From contig CAKZIN010000006.1 in assembly GCA_936933955.1 (NCBI GenBank), positions 1-23,095 of the forward strand: a stretch of 23,095 nucleotides of DNA, read 5' to 3'. The position numbers and the translations under genes are program-made. Within the stretch, counting starts at the first letter, position 1. The number at the start of each line of letters is the position of its first letter. The DNA is from an uncultured Sphingopyxis sp. (lineage in GTDB: Bacteria; Pseudomonadota; Alphaproteobacteria; Sphingomonadales; Sphingomonadaceae). Below are positions 14,355 to 21,954 of the stretch, in pieces. The notes beneath the pieces were generated by a model. It had not been told where the DNA came from and ran no database searches. It saw only the letters and a list, made by a program, of their open reading frames with translations.

Positions 14355-15128
14355 CTAGGCGCTGGCCCCGCGCACCGGCAATCCGGCGCGGGCGAGCGCG
14401 GCGTGTGCGTCGGCGATGGTCGCCTCGCCGAAGTGGAAGATCGACGCTGCGAGCACCGAGTCGGCGCCGCCCTCGCGCACGCCCGCGACGAGGTGGTCGA
14501 GCGAGCCGACCCCGCCGCTGGCGATCACCGGCACCCGCACCGCGTCCGCTACAGCGCGGTTGAGCGCGAGGTCATAGCCGTCGCGGGTGCCGTCGCGGTC
14601 CATCGAGGTGAGCAATATCTCCCCCGCGCCGAGCTCCACCAGCCGCACGGCATGCTCGATGGCGTCAATGCCGGTGCCGCGCCGCCCGCCGTGAGTGAAC
14701 ACCTCCCAGCGCGACTCCCCCGGCAGCTGCCGCGCGTCGATCGCCGCGACCGCGCATTGGCTGCCGAAGCGGTCGGCGATGTCCGCGACGAGCTCGGGGC
14801 GCGCGACCGCGGCGCTGTTGACCGCGACCTTGTCTGCGCCGGCGAGCAGCAGCGCGCGCGCATCCTCCGCGCTGCGCACCCCGCCGCCGACGGTGAGCGG
14901 CATGAAACATTGGTCGGCGGTGGCGGCGATCACCTCGACCAGCGCCGCGCGGCCTTCGTGCGTGGCGCCGATGTCGAGGAAGCAGAGCTCGTCGGCGCCC
15001 GCAGCATCATAGGCGCGCGCGGCCTCCACCGGGTCGCCAGCGTCGCGCAGATCGACGAAGTTCACGCCCTTGACCACGCGCCCGCCCGCGACGTCGAGGC
15101 AGGGGATGACGCGCACGCACACGGTCAT
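14355..15128 (-). CDS. hisF: imidazole glycerol phosphate synthase, cyclase subunit
   Basis: HisF is the TIM-barrel half of IGP synthase; it uses ammonia from HisH to make IGP and AICAR. The 257-aa product has both catalytic aspartates, VRVIPCLDVAGGRVVKG (Asp12) and VAAIDARQ (Asp131), the phosphate loops LTVGGGVRSAEDA and VIASGGVGSLDHL, and ILLTSMDRDGTRDGYD. It overlaps hisA by four bases (ATGA). Confidence 0.97.
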   Translation of the reverse strand: MTVCVRVIPCLDVAGGRVVKGVNFVDLRDAGDPVEAARAYDAAGADELCFLDIGATHEGRAALVEVIAATADQCFMPLTVGGGVRSAEDARALLLAGADKVAVNSAAVARPELVADIADRFGSQCAVAAIDARQLPGESRWEVFTHGGRRGTGIDAIEHAVRLVELGAGEILLTSMDRDGTRDGYDLALNRAVADAVRVPVIASGGVGSLDHLVAGVREGGADSVLAASIFHFGEATIADAHAALARAGLPVRGASA

Positions 15129-15859
15129 GCGGCGCGCGCCCGCGTCAGCGCAATCGCGGCCGCGAGGTCGAGCCGCCCGTCGTAGAGCGCTCGCCCGGTG
15201 ATGACGCCCTCGATCCCTGCGCAGTCCGCGTCGAGCAGTGCCGCGATGTCCTCGATCCCCGCAACCCCGCCGCTGGCAATGACCGGGATCGGCACCGCGC
15301 GGGCGAGTGCGGCGGTGGCGGCGATGTTGACGCCCTTGAGTAGCCCGTCGCGGCCGATGTCGGTAAACAGCAGCGCTGCGACGCCCGCGTCGGCGAAGCG
15401 TTGCGCGAGCTCCTCGACGCGCACGTCGGATACGCTCGCCCAGCCATGGGTCGCGACCATGCCGTCGCGCGCGTCCACGCCGACGACGATCCGCCCTGGA
15501 TGCGTGCGCGCCGCCTCCCGCACGAACTCGGGGTCGGTGAGCGCGGCGCTGCCGATAACGATGCGCGCGACGCCGAGCGCGAGCCAGCGCTCCACCGCCG
15601 CCATGTCGCGCACCCCGCCGCCCAGTTGCACCTCGCCGGCAAAGCCCGCCACGATGCGTTCGACCGCCTCACCGTTGACGCTGCGCCCCGCGAAGGCTCC
15701 GTCGAGGTCGACGACGTGGAGATGCTTCGCGCCCGCGTCGGCAAAGTTCTGCGCCTGCGCGGCGGGGTTGTCGCCGTAGACCGTGGCGCGCGCCATATCC
15801 CCTTCGGCGAGCCGCACCACCTGCCCGCGCTTGAGGTCGATCGCCGGCCAGACGATCAT
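15125..15859 (-). CDS. hisA: phosphoribosylformimino-AICAR ribotide isomerase
   Basis: HisA opens the ribose of ProFAR to PRFAR, the substrate of HisHF. The 244-aa barrel begins MIVWPAIDLKRGQVVRLAEG with catalytic Asp8, has IVVGVDARDG with Asp129, and the phosphate loops LGGGVRDMAAV and VIASGGVAGIEDI. I chose ATG 15859, which overlaps the hisH stop (ATGA) and gives the family start, over ATG 15868. Confidence 0.96.
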   Translation of the reverse strand: MIVWPAIDLKRGQVVRLAEGDMARATVYGDNPAAQAQNFADAGAKHLHVVDLDGAFAGRSVNGEAVERIVAGFAGEVQLGGGVRDMAAVERWLALGVARIVIGSAALTDPEFVREAARTHPGRIVVGVDARDGMVATHGWASVSDVRVEELAQRFADAGVAALLFTDIGRDGLLKGVNIAATAALARAVPIPVIASGGVAGIEDIAALLDADCAGIEGVITGRALYDGRLDLAAAIALTRARAA

Positions 15860-16473
15860 GGCCGCCACGCGAGGAAGCGTTCGAGCAGCGCGATGCCGTA
15901 GCGCTGGCTCTTTTCCGGGTGAAACTGGACCCCCACGACATTATCGCGCGCGATCGCTGCGACAATCGTCTCCCCGCCATGTTCGGCCGTAGCGAGGACG
16001 CTCCCGGCGGGCGCCTCGGCGATCGTGTAGCTGTGGAGGAAGTAGGCCTCGCCGGGTTCCATCAGCGGGTGTTCACCGATCACCCGGATGCGGTTCCAGC
16101 CCATGTGCGGCACCTTGGCCTGTGGGTCGAGGGGAGCGAGCGCGCGGCAGCGACCACCGATCCAGCCTAAGCCCCGGTGGGTGCCATGCTCCTCCCCCTG
16201 CCGCGCGAACAGCTGATGTCCCACGCAAATGCCGAGCAGCGGCGTGCCATCCTCGCCCACCCGTCGTTCCAGCGCGGCGACGAGGCCAGGCACCGCCCGT
16301 AATGCAGCGATGCACGCCCCGAACGCGCCGACCCCGGGGAGGACGATGCGGTCGGCCTGGGCGACCTTGGCGGGGTCCGCGGTGACACGCACGTCGCTCG
16401 CGCCAGCCGCGGCGAGCGCGCGGGCGACCGAGCGGAGATTGCCCGAGCCATAGTCGATCAGCGCGACGTTCAC
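15856..16473 (-). CDS. hisH: imidazole glycerol phosphate synthase, glutaminase subunit
   Basis: HisH frees ammonia from glutamine for HisF. The 205-aa class I amidotransferase begins MNVALIDYGSGNLRSV and has the oxyanion motif LPGVGAFG, the nucleophile GICVGHQLF (Cys83) and VGVQFHPEKSQ (His185, Glu187). GICVGHQ is a slight variant of the common GICLGMQ. The start is GTG 16473, overlapping the yciI stop as GTGA. Confidence 0.97.
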   Translation of the reverse strand: MNVALIDYGSGNLRSVARALAAAGASDVRVTADPAKVAQADRIVLPGVGAFGACIAALRAVPGLVAALERRVGEDGTPLLGICVGHQLFARQGEEHGTHRGLGWIGGRCRALAPLDPQAKVPHMGWNRIRVIGEHPLMEPGEAYFLHSYTIAEAPAGSVLATAEHGGETIVAAIARDNVVGVQFHPEKSQRYGIALLERFLAWRP

Positions 16474-16787
16474 CGGATAAGCTCGCCGAACTCGGGCGCG
16501 GCGAAGCTGGCGCGGAACTGCGTGATCTCCGCAGCGGCAAGGCCTTCGCTGACGAACGGATCGCGCTGCACGAGCCGCGCGACCTCCGCACGCTCGCCGC
16601 GCATCAGAAGGACCCCGCCGGTGCGCGGCACCTGTCGCCCGCCGACCAGCAGCTCACGCGCGGCGATGCGCTCCTCCAGCCAGGCGACGTGACGCGGCAT
16701 GGCGGCGTCGATGGCCTCGAGCGGCGCGTCGTAGCGCAGCGTCACCACGCACAGTGCGCTGCCCGGACCACGCGCGGAACGGGTCAC
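16470..16787 (-). CDS. YciI family protein inside the his operon
   Basis: The 105-aa product is a YciI-like alpha-beta barrel protein: ALCVVTLRYDAPLEAIDAAM, PRHVAWLEERIAARELLVGG with the conserved His, GGVLLMRGERAEVARLVQRD and DPFVSEGLA. The family is small and mostly uncharacterised. It overlaps hisB upstream (GTGA) and hisH downstream (GTGA), so it is translated as part of the histidine operon. No role in histidine synthesis is established that I know of. Confidence 0.88.
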   Translation of the reverse strand: MTRSARGPGSALCVVTLRYDAPLEAIDAAMPRHVAWLEERIAARELLVGGRQVPRTGGVLLMRGERAEVARLVQRDPFVSEGLAAAEITQFRASFAAPEFGELIR

Positions 16788-17371
16788 AACATGCCCTTGG
16801 TGGAGGGGATGGCGTCGCCCTTGCGCGGGTCGCGCTCCACCGCGATGCGCAGCGCGCGGGCGAGCCCCTTGAACGCGGCTTCGATGATGTGGTGGTTGTT
16901 CTCACCGTAAAGCGTTTCGACGTGGAGCGTCAGCCCCGCCGCCTGCGCGAAGCTGTGGAACCAGTGGCCGAACAGCTCGGTGTCCATTTCGCCCAAGCGG
17001 GCTTGCGTGAAGGCGACTTTCCATACCGTCCACGGCCGCCCGCTGATGTCGAGCGCGACACGGGTCAGCGTCTCGTCCATCGGGGAAAGCGCGTCGCCGT
17101 AGCGGCGGATGCCGCGCTTGTCGCCGAGCGCCTGCGCCACCGCCGCACCCAGCGCGAGCGCGCTGTCCTCCACCGTGTGATGCTGGTCGACGTGAAGGTC
17201 GCCCGCCACCTCAAGGTCGATGTCGATCAGCCCGTGCCGCGCCAGCTGGTCGATCATATGGTCGAGGAAGCCTACCCCGGTCGCGATGCGGCTCTCCCCC
17301 GTGCCGTCGAGGTTGACGGTCACGCGGATGCGGGTCTCACGTGTGTCGCGGGCGATGGTGGCAGTGCGCAT
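16784..17371 (-). CDS. hisB: imidazoleglycerol-phosphate dehydratase
   Basis: HisB removes water from IGP to give imidazole acetol phosphate. The 195-aa product has the two repeated metal-binding halves: GVGFLDHMIDQLARHG..DLHVDQHHTVEDSALALG and LFGHWFHSFAQAAG..YGENNHHIIEAAFKGLARAL (key residues HHTVED and NNHHIIEA). It lacks the N-terminal phosphatase domain of the enteric bifunctional HisB. ATG 17371 is used because the family starts here and AGGCGG lies six bases upstream. It is the first gene of the his operon, and a terminator-like hairpin ends right at its ribosome-binding site. Confidence 0.97.
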   Translation of the reverse strand: MRTATIARDTRETRIRVTVNLDGTGESRIATGVGFLDHMIDQLARHGLIDIDLEVAGDLHVDQHHTVEDSALALGAAVAQALGDKRGIRRYGDALSPMDETLTRVALDISGRPWTVWKVAFTQARLGEMDTELFGHWFHSFAQAAGLTLHVETLYGENNHHIIEAAFKGLARALRIAVERDPRKGDAIPSTKGML

Positions 17372-17382
17372 GGCGGTCCGCC

Positions 17383-17420
17383 TAAAAGCAAGGGCCCCGG
17401 ACGACAACGCCCGGAGCCCT
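17383..17420 (-). terminator. terminator-like hairpin directly before hisB
   Basis: On the minus strand AGGGCTCCGG (17420-17411) pairs with CCGGGGCCCT (17400-17391), ten pairs including one G-U or mismatch, then TGCTTTT. The T-rich end touches the hisB Shine-Dalgarno (AGGCGG, 17382-17377). It is either the terminator of the gene at 17444-17785 or an attenuator for the his operon. Confidence 0.6.
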
Positions 17421-17443
17421 CTTCGCGATAATGTTTCTGTCGA

Positions 17444-17785
17444 TCAGGCGGCGCGGCTGGTCTTGGCGGTACCCCCGACGGGAGTGGCGTCGGCGCCGAT
17501 GACGGTCGATTGCGTGACCGGCGCCGCTGATCCGACGATCCGCCCGCCCTCGCGCGTTTGCTGGAGCATATCCTGAGCCTGCGCGCGGCGGTCGGCACGT
17601 TCCTTGAGCTTCTTGGAAACGTAGCCCGCGGCGATCATGGCGCCCATGCCCGCGAAACGTGCGGGCAACAGTCGGCGCGCGACCATCATCGTCGCGGTGC
17701 CGATGATCGCCCCCGCGACGGGATTATTGTCGCGCTCCTTGCCCACCGCGCCACCGAGTAGGGCACCAGCGATCTGCGAAATCAT
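17444..17785 (-). CDS. small glycine-rich membrane-associated protein, unknown function
   Basis: I do not recognise this 113-aa protein. It begins MISQIAGALLGGAVGKERD, has a glycine-zipper-like hydrophobic stretch (NPVAGAIIGTATMMVARRL and FAGMGAMIAAGYVSKKL), then a charged helix KERADRRAQAQDML and a Ser/Thr/Ala tail. One or two membrane segments are likely. ATG 17785 has GGAG nine bases upstream. It stands 72 bases before hisB in the same direction and may share its transcript. Confidence 0.7.
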   Translation of the reverse strand: MISQIAGALLGGAVGKERDNNPVAGAIIGTATMMVARRLLPARFAGMGAMIAAGYVSKKLKERADRRAQAQDMLQQTREGGRIVGSAAPVTQSTVIGADATPVGGTAKTSRAA

Positions 17786-17870
17786 GCGTCGGTCTCCGTT
17801 GCGGGCGCGAAACGTCCCGTTTGTTTGGCTCAACGGATTGATGCGAGGGGTGTTCCAAATCACAAACACC

Positions 17871-17949
17871 GTGCTCCTGCGAAAGCAGGAGCCCAGGGCG
17901 ACCAGACGCGGCGTTGTGCGGCCCTAGGCTCCTGCTTTCGCAGGAGCAC
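17871..17949. repeat. inverted pair of GAAA-loop palindromes (REP-like)
   Basis: Two 29-base units, 17871-17899 and 17921-17949, are inverted copies with one mismatch, 21 bases apart. Each contains GCTCCTGC-GAAA-GCAGGAGC (or its complement), a perfect 8-bp stem with a GAAA loop. The whole can also fold as one long stem. Repeats of this look are common between sphingomonad genes. It follows the DUF885 stop by 14 bases and may end its transcript. Confidence 0.88.
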
Positions 17950-17962
17950 AGCGCTGGCACAC

Positions 17963-19846
17963 TCACCCCCGCGCCCAGGCGGCGATGTCGGCGGCGAGGA
18001 CGTCCATCGGGCGCGCGCCGGGGAGGAGCACGACGTCGTGGAATGCCTTGATGTCGAAGCGTTCGCCCATCTGCGCCTTTGCGGCCTCCCGCGCGCGGGA
18101 AATGACGGTGTGGCCGAGCTTGTAGCTGCACGCCTGCCCGGGCCAGACGATGTAGCGGTCGATCTCGTTCTCGGTCGCAGCGGGAGCGAGCCCGGTGATG
18201 TCGTTCATATAGTCGATCGCGCGCTGGCGGCTCCAGCCGAGCGCGTGCATGCCCGTGTCGACCACCACCCGGCACGCGCGGTAGAGCGCGGCCTGGAGGT
18301 AACCGACGCGCCCCGCGACGGCACCGTCGTAGGCGCCAAGCTCATCGGCGATCTGCTCGGCGTAAAGCCCCCAGCCCTCGCCATAAGCAGCCATGCCGAT
18401 GGTGCGCAGCAGGTTGGGGGTGTCGCCCGCCGCGAGCAGCACCGCGCCCTGATACACGTGGCCCGGGATCCCCTCATGATAGACGAAGGTCGGTAGCGAG
18501 AACTTCGGCCAGATCTGGGTGTCGCGCAGATTGATGTAGAATGCGCCCGGACGGCTGCCGTCGAGCGATCCGCGCTGCGCATAGCCGCGTGGCGCGCCGA
18601 GCTCGATCTCCACCGGGACGCGGCGGATTTCCATGCGCGCCTGCGGCACGTTGTTGAACACCCGCGGCAGCCATGCGCGCATCGCCTCGTTGCGCTGGTT
18701 GAGGTAGGCGAGCACCTCCGCACGGCCTGCATCGGTGTTGGCGAACAGCTGATCGGGACGCGTCCCGAGCGTCTGCAATCGCGCGCCGGTGCTGCCGCCA
18801 GCGAGCCCGAGCTGGCGTAGCAACGGCTCCATCCGCGCCTGATAGTCGGCCACTTCCTCCAGCCCGCGGGCATGCGCCTGTTCGGGGGTGAGATCGCTGG
18901 CGATGTGAAAGCGCAGGGCGTTCTCGTAGAAGGCGCGTCCGCCGGGCAGGCGCGACACGCCTACCGCCTCGCCAGTCACCCGTGCCATGTCGCCGAGCAG
19001 CGCGCGTTGCTGACTCAGCGCTGCGGCGAGCGGGCCGTCGACCAGTGCCGCCGCGCGCGTCGCCCACGCCGCTCCGTCGAGCCCCGCCGCGCTCGCCTTT
19101 TCCGCGAGCTTCCGCGCAATGCCGCTCGCCGCGCCGCGCTGCGCCATCAGTGCTTCGGTCTGAGCGATGGTCTTGGCCACCTGCCAGCGCGGCGGCACCA
19201 CGCCCATGCGCAGCTCGTCACGACCGCGCGCGACTTCGTCTCCGATGTTGCGCGCCATCGCCGCGACGCGAGAGAGATAGGCTTCCGCATCGCTCGCATT
19301 GGCGACCGGGTGGGTCGAGGCGAGGAAATCGGGCACTTCCTGATAGCTGCCGGTCAGCTGGGTGATGGTGTAGGGGATCGGGTAGCCGTCCGACCCGCCG
19401 AAGCGCGCCTGCGTGACCTCGCTCGCGCGTGCCGCATACCAGCGCACGGTCGCAAGCCAGCTGCGCTCGACCGGCGGCAGGGCGCTCGCGTCGATCGCAG
19501 CGAGTTCGCCGGCATAGCGCGCGAACATCGGGAGGCTGCCGAAGCGGTGCGCCGCGTCGCTGCGGCCAAGCTCTCCGCGCAGCCCAGCACGCGCGCCGGT
19601 GTCGAGCCCGAGCGAGGTCGCAGCGGTCGGGCTCTCGAGCAGCATCGCATCGAACATGCGATCGTAAAGCGCGCGCGCCTGGCGCGATGCAGAGGAGGTC
19701 GCGGTCGTGCCGACGGGCGCAGCGCCGCTCGGCGCGGGCGCCATGCCGGCGATCCCTGTGCGGGGCGTGCAGGCGCCAAGCGCGGTGCCGGCGAGCAGCA
19801 TGGCGCCGACCTCGCGTCGATTGAAGGTGGCGCGCCGCTCGGTCAT
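17963..19846 (-). CDS. DUF885 family lipoprotein, probable zinc peptidase
   Basis: The 627-aa product is a DUF885 protein, a family with a thermolysin-like or carboxypeptidase-like fold whose substrates are mostly unknown. The N-terminus MTERRATFNRREVGAMLLAG then TALGAC is a lipoprotein signal with lipobox LGAC and Cys26; the twin Arg may also route it through Tat. YHEGIPGHVYQ at about residues 455-465 is the HExxxGH zinc site; GEGWGLYAEQIADELG follows as usual for the family, and the C-terminal AIDYMNDITGLAPAATENEI, YIVWPGQACSYKLG are also typical. ATG 19846 is preceded by GGGAGAGAAG. It stands alone, between a repeat pair and fumC. Confidence 0.88.
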   Translation of the reverse strand: MTERRATFNRREVGAMLLAGTALGACTPRTGIAGMAPAPSGAAPVGTTATSSASRQARALYDRMFDAMLLESPTAATSLGLDTGARAGLRGELGRSDAAHRFGSLPMFARYAGELAAIDASALPPVERSWLATVRWYAARASEVTQARFGGSDGYPIPYTITQLTGSYQEVPDFLASTHPVANASDAEAYLSRVAAMARNIGDEVARGRDELRMGVVPPRWQVAKTIAQTEALMAQRGAASGIARKLAEKASAAGLDGAAWATRAAALVDGPLAAALSQQRALLGDMARVTGEAVGVSRLPGGRAFYENALRFHIASDLTPEQAHARGLEEVADYQARMEPLLRQLGLAGGSTGARLQTLGTRPDQLFANTDAGRAEVLAYLNQRNEAMRAWLPRVFNNVPQARMEIRRVPVEIELGAPRGYAQRGSLDGSRPGAFYINLRDTQIWPKFSLPTFVYHEGIPGHVYQGAVLLAAGDTPNLLRTIGMAAYGEGWGLYAEQIADELGAYDGAVAGRVGYLQAALYRACRVVVDTGMHALGWSRQRAIDYMNDITGLAPAATENEIDRYIVWPGQACSYKLGHTVISRAREAAKAQMGERFDIKAFHDVVLLPGARPMDVLAADIAAWARG

Positions 19847-19914
19847 CTCGCTTCTCTCCCGTTGATTGGCAGAGTTGTGCGAGGGCAAGCGGGTGTTTGC
19901 AAGCCACCGCCGCG

Positions 19915-19934
19915 CCCCTGCGCGCGCGCAGGGG
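19915..19934. terminator. GC palindrome between fumC and the DUF885 gene
   Basis: CCCCTGCGCGCGCGCAGGGG is a perfect 20-base palindrome 16 bases past the fumC stop. No U-tract follows. It could pause transcription or simply be GC-rich repeat. Confidence 0.35.
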
Positions 19935-19949
19935 AAACGGCGCGGGGGC

Positions 19950-21350
19950 TCACCCTTTCGCTTGCGTCCCCACCATCAACTCCGGCCGGACCACGCGGTC
20001 GAAGGTGGCGGCGTCGACACCTTCCTCCAGCGCCACTTCGCGCAGCGTGCGGCGTTCGTGGTGGGCGCGCTTGGCGATGGCCGACGCGCGGTCGTAGCCG
20101 ATCTCGGGCGCGAGCGCGGTGACCAGCATGAGCGATCGTTCGACCAGCTCGCCGATGCGCGCCTCGTCCGCCTGCATGCCCTCCACGCAGCGTTCGGCAA
20201 AGCCCGCCATGCCGACGCTGAGCAGGTGGATCGAGCGCAGCACTGCCGCGCCGATCAGCGGCTTGAACACGTTGAGCTCCAGGTGCCCCTGCATCGCCCC
20301 GGCGGTCACTGCGGCCTGATTGCCGAGCACCTGTGCGGCGACCATCGTCAGCATCTCCGCCTGCGTCGGGTTGACCTTGCCCGGCATGATCGAGCTGCCG
20401 GGCTCGTTTTCGGGCAGCATCAGTTCGGCCAGTCCCGCGCGTGGGCCCGAACCGAGCAGCCGCACGTCGTTACCGATCTTGGTCAGCGCCACCGCCAGCG
20501 TCGCCAGCGCGCCGTGAAAGAAGTGCAGCCCGTCATGGCTCGCCAGCGCCTCGAACGGGTTGCGCGCAGGCTCGAACGCGATGCCGGTGAGCGTCGACAG
20601 CTCCGCCGCCATCGCAGCTGCGAACCCTTGCGGAGCGTTGAGGCCGGTGCCGACCGCGGTGCCGCCCTGCGCCAGTTTCTGAATGTTGTGCGTGCATGCG
20701 CCCTCGATCCGCGCGCGACAGGCGATCAGCTGCGCGACCCAGCCCGACGCCTCCTGCCCGAGCGTTAGCGGGGTCGCGTCCTGAAGGTGCGTGCGCCCGA
20801 TCTTGACGATCGCGTCCCAGCCACGCGCCTTCTCCTCGAGCGCATCGGTCAGCGTCGCCAGCGCGGGAAGCAGGTCGTCGCGCGTCGCGCGCGCGACCGC
20901 GACGTGCATCGCGGTGGGGAAACTGTCGTTGGACGACTGGCCGCGGTTGACGTGGTCGTTGGGGTGCACCGGCGACGTGCCGCCGCGTGTGCCGGTCAGC
21001 GCCTCGTTGGCGAGGCCGGCGACGACCTCGTTCACGTTCATGTTGCTCTGCGTGCCGCTGCCGGTCTGCCAGATGGAGAGCGGGAACTGGTCGTCGTGCG
21101 CACCCGCCGCGACGCTCGCCGCCGCTGCCTCGATCGCCTGCGCTAGCCCTGCGTCGAGGCCGTGCCGCGCGTTCACCCGCGCCGCCGCCTGCTTGATCAG
21201 CGCGAGCGCATGGACGATCCCGAGCGGCATGGTTTCGCGCGGTCCGAAGGGAAAATTCTCGATGCTGCGCTGCGTTTGCGCGCCCCAATAGGCGTCCGCC
21301 GGGACTTCGATCGGACCGAAGCTGTCCCGTTCGGTCCGGGTCGCGTTCAT
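19950..21350 (-). CDS. fumC: class II fumarate hydratase
   Basis: FumC interconverts fumarate and malate in the TCA cycle; the class II enzyme is a tetramer without an iron-sulfur cluster. The 466-aa product carries SIWQTGSGTQSNMNVNEV, HVNRGQSSNDSFPTAMH, IGRTHLQDATPLTLGQE (His188) and the signature GSSIMPGKVNPTQ (318-330) with the catalytic Ser loop. Aspartase and argininosuccinate lyase relatives are less likely given the TGSGTQSNMN motif. ATG 21350 overlaps the sspB stop by four bases. Confidence 0.97.
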   Translation of the reverse strand: MNATRTERDSFGPIEVPADAYWGAQTQRSIENFPFGPRETMPLGIVHALALIKQAAARVNARHGLDAGLAQAIEAAAASVAAGAHDDQFPLSIWQTGSGTQSNMNVNEVVAGLANEALTGTRGGTSPVHPNDHVNRGQSSNDSFPTAMHVAVARATRDDLLPALATLTDALEEKARGWDAIVKIGRTHLQDATPLTLGQEASGWVAQLIACRARIEGACTHNIQKLAQGGTAVGTGLNAPQGFAAAMAAELSTLTGIAFEPARNPFEALASHDGLHFFHGALATLAVALTKIGNDVRLLGSGPRAGLAELMLPENEPGSSIMPGKVNPTQAEMLTMVAAQVLGNQAAVTAGAMQGHLELNVFKPLIGAAVLRSIHLLSVGMAGFAERCVEGMQADEARIGELVERSLMLVTALAPEIGYDRASAIAKRAHHERRTLREVALEEGVDAATFDRVVRPELMVGTQAKG

Positions 21351-21835
21351 TTGCGGCGACCGAAGTCCACCGTCACCACGTTCGAACCGTCCTCCGCAGG
21401 TTCGGCGATCGGCGCATCGTTCTCCGCCGGTTCGTGGGCCGCGGGGCCGGCATCGTCGTCGACCTGGAACTGCAGCCCGAACTCCACCGACGGGTCGACG
21501 AAGGCGGTGATCGCGGCGAACGGAATGGTGAGCATGCTCGCCACCTGGTTGAAGCTCAGCCCGACCGAAAAGCGGTCGTCCTCCACCTGCAAATCCCAGA
21601 AGCGGTTTTCGAGGACGATGGTCATCTCCTCCGGATGCCGCTGGAGGAGGTGCGGGGGGATGACCACGCCCGGCGCGCGGGTGCGGAAGGTGATGTAGAA
21701 ATGGTGCCGCCCGGGGAGGTTGCCGCCGCTCTGGGCGATCGGCGTCAGCACGCGCCCGACCACCGCACGCAGCGCCTCCTGCACGATCTCGTCATAAGGG
21801 ATCAGGCTGTCGGGCGGGCTCGCATCACTGTTCAT
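21347..21835 (-). CDS. sspB: SspB-like ClpXP adaptor (alphaproteobacterial type)
   Basis: SspB brings ssrA-tagged proteins to ClpXP. The 162-aa product begins MNSDASPPDSLIPYDEIVQE and has GRHHFYITFRTRAPGVVIPP, HPEEMTIVLENRFWDLQVED, FSVGLSFNQVASMLTIPFAAITAFVDPS (in parts), then an acidic linker and the C-terminal VVTVDFGRRK, which would be the ClpX-binding tail. The order and sequence match the alphaproteobacterial SspB family. ATG 21835 is chosen over 21871 from the family start; its ribosome-binding site is weak. It is the first gene of an sspB-fumC pair and diverges from mutS. Confidence 0.88.
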   Translation of the reverse strand: MNSDASPPDSLIPYDEIVQEALRAVVGRVLTPIAQSGGNLPGRHHFYITFRTRAPGVVIPPHLLQRHPEEMTIVLENRFWDLQVEDDRFSVGLSFNQVASMLTIPFAAITAFVDPSVEFGLQFQVDDDAGPAAHEPAENDAPIAEPAEDGSNVVTVDFGRRK

Positions 21836-21954
21836 GCCCGCGACCGTGGCGACGAGGGTGCGGAGGGTCAAGGCGAGAGTGGCACGATCTGGCGCTAGGG
21901 GGCGGGCGCGCGCCCCTTCCCCCGCCCCGCCGCGCCCGGTATCGCAGCCGCGCT

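Noticed and set aside
13554..15185. 543-codon open frame on the plus strand
   Set aside because: It is antisense to HIT, hisE and hisF, all certain. Composition is Arg/Ala/Gly-rich with no family motif.
18872..20122. 416-codon open frame on the plus strand
   Set aside because: It runs antisense to the DUF885 gene and the end of fumC and shows only shadow composition.
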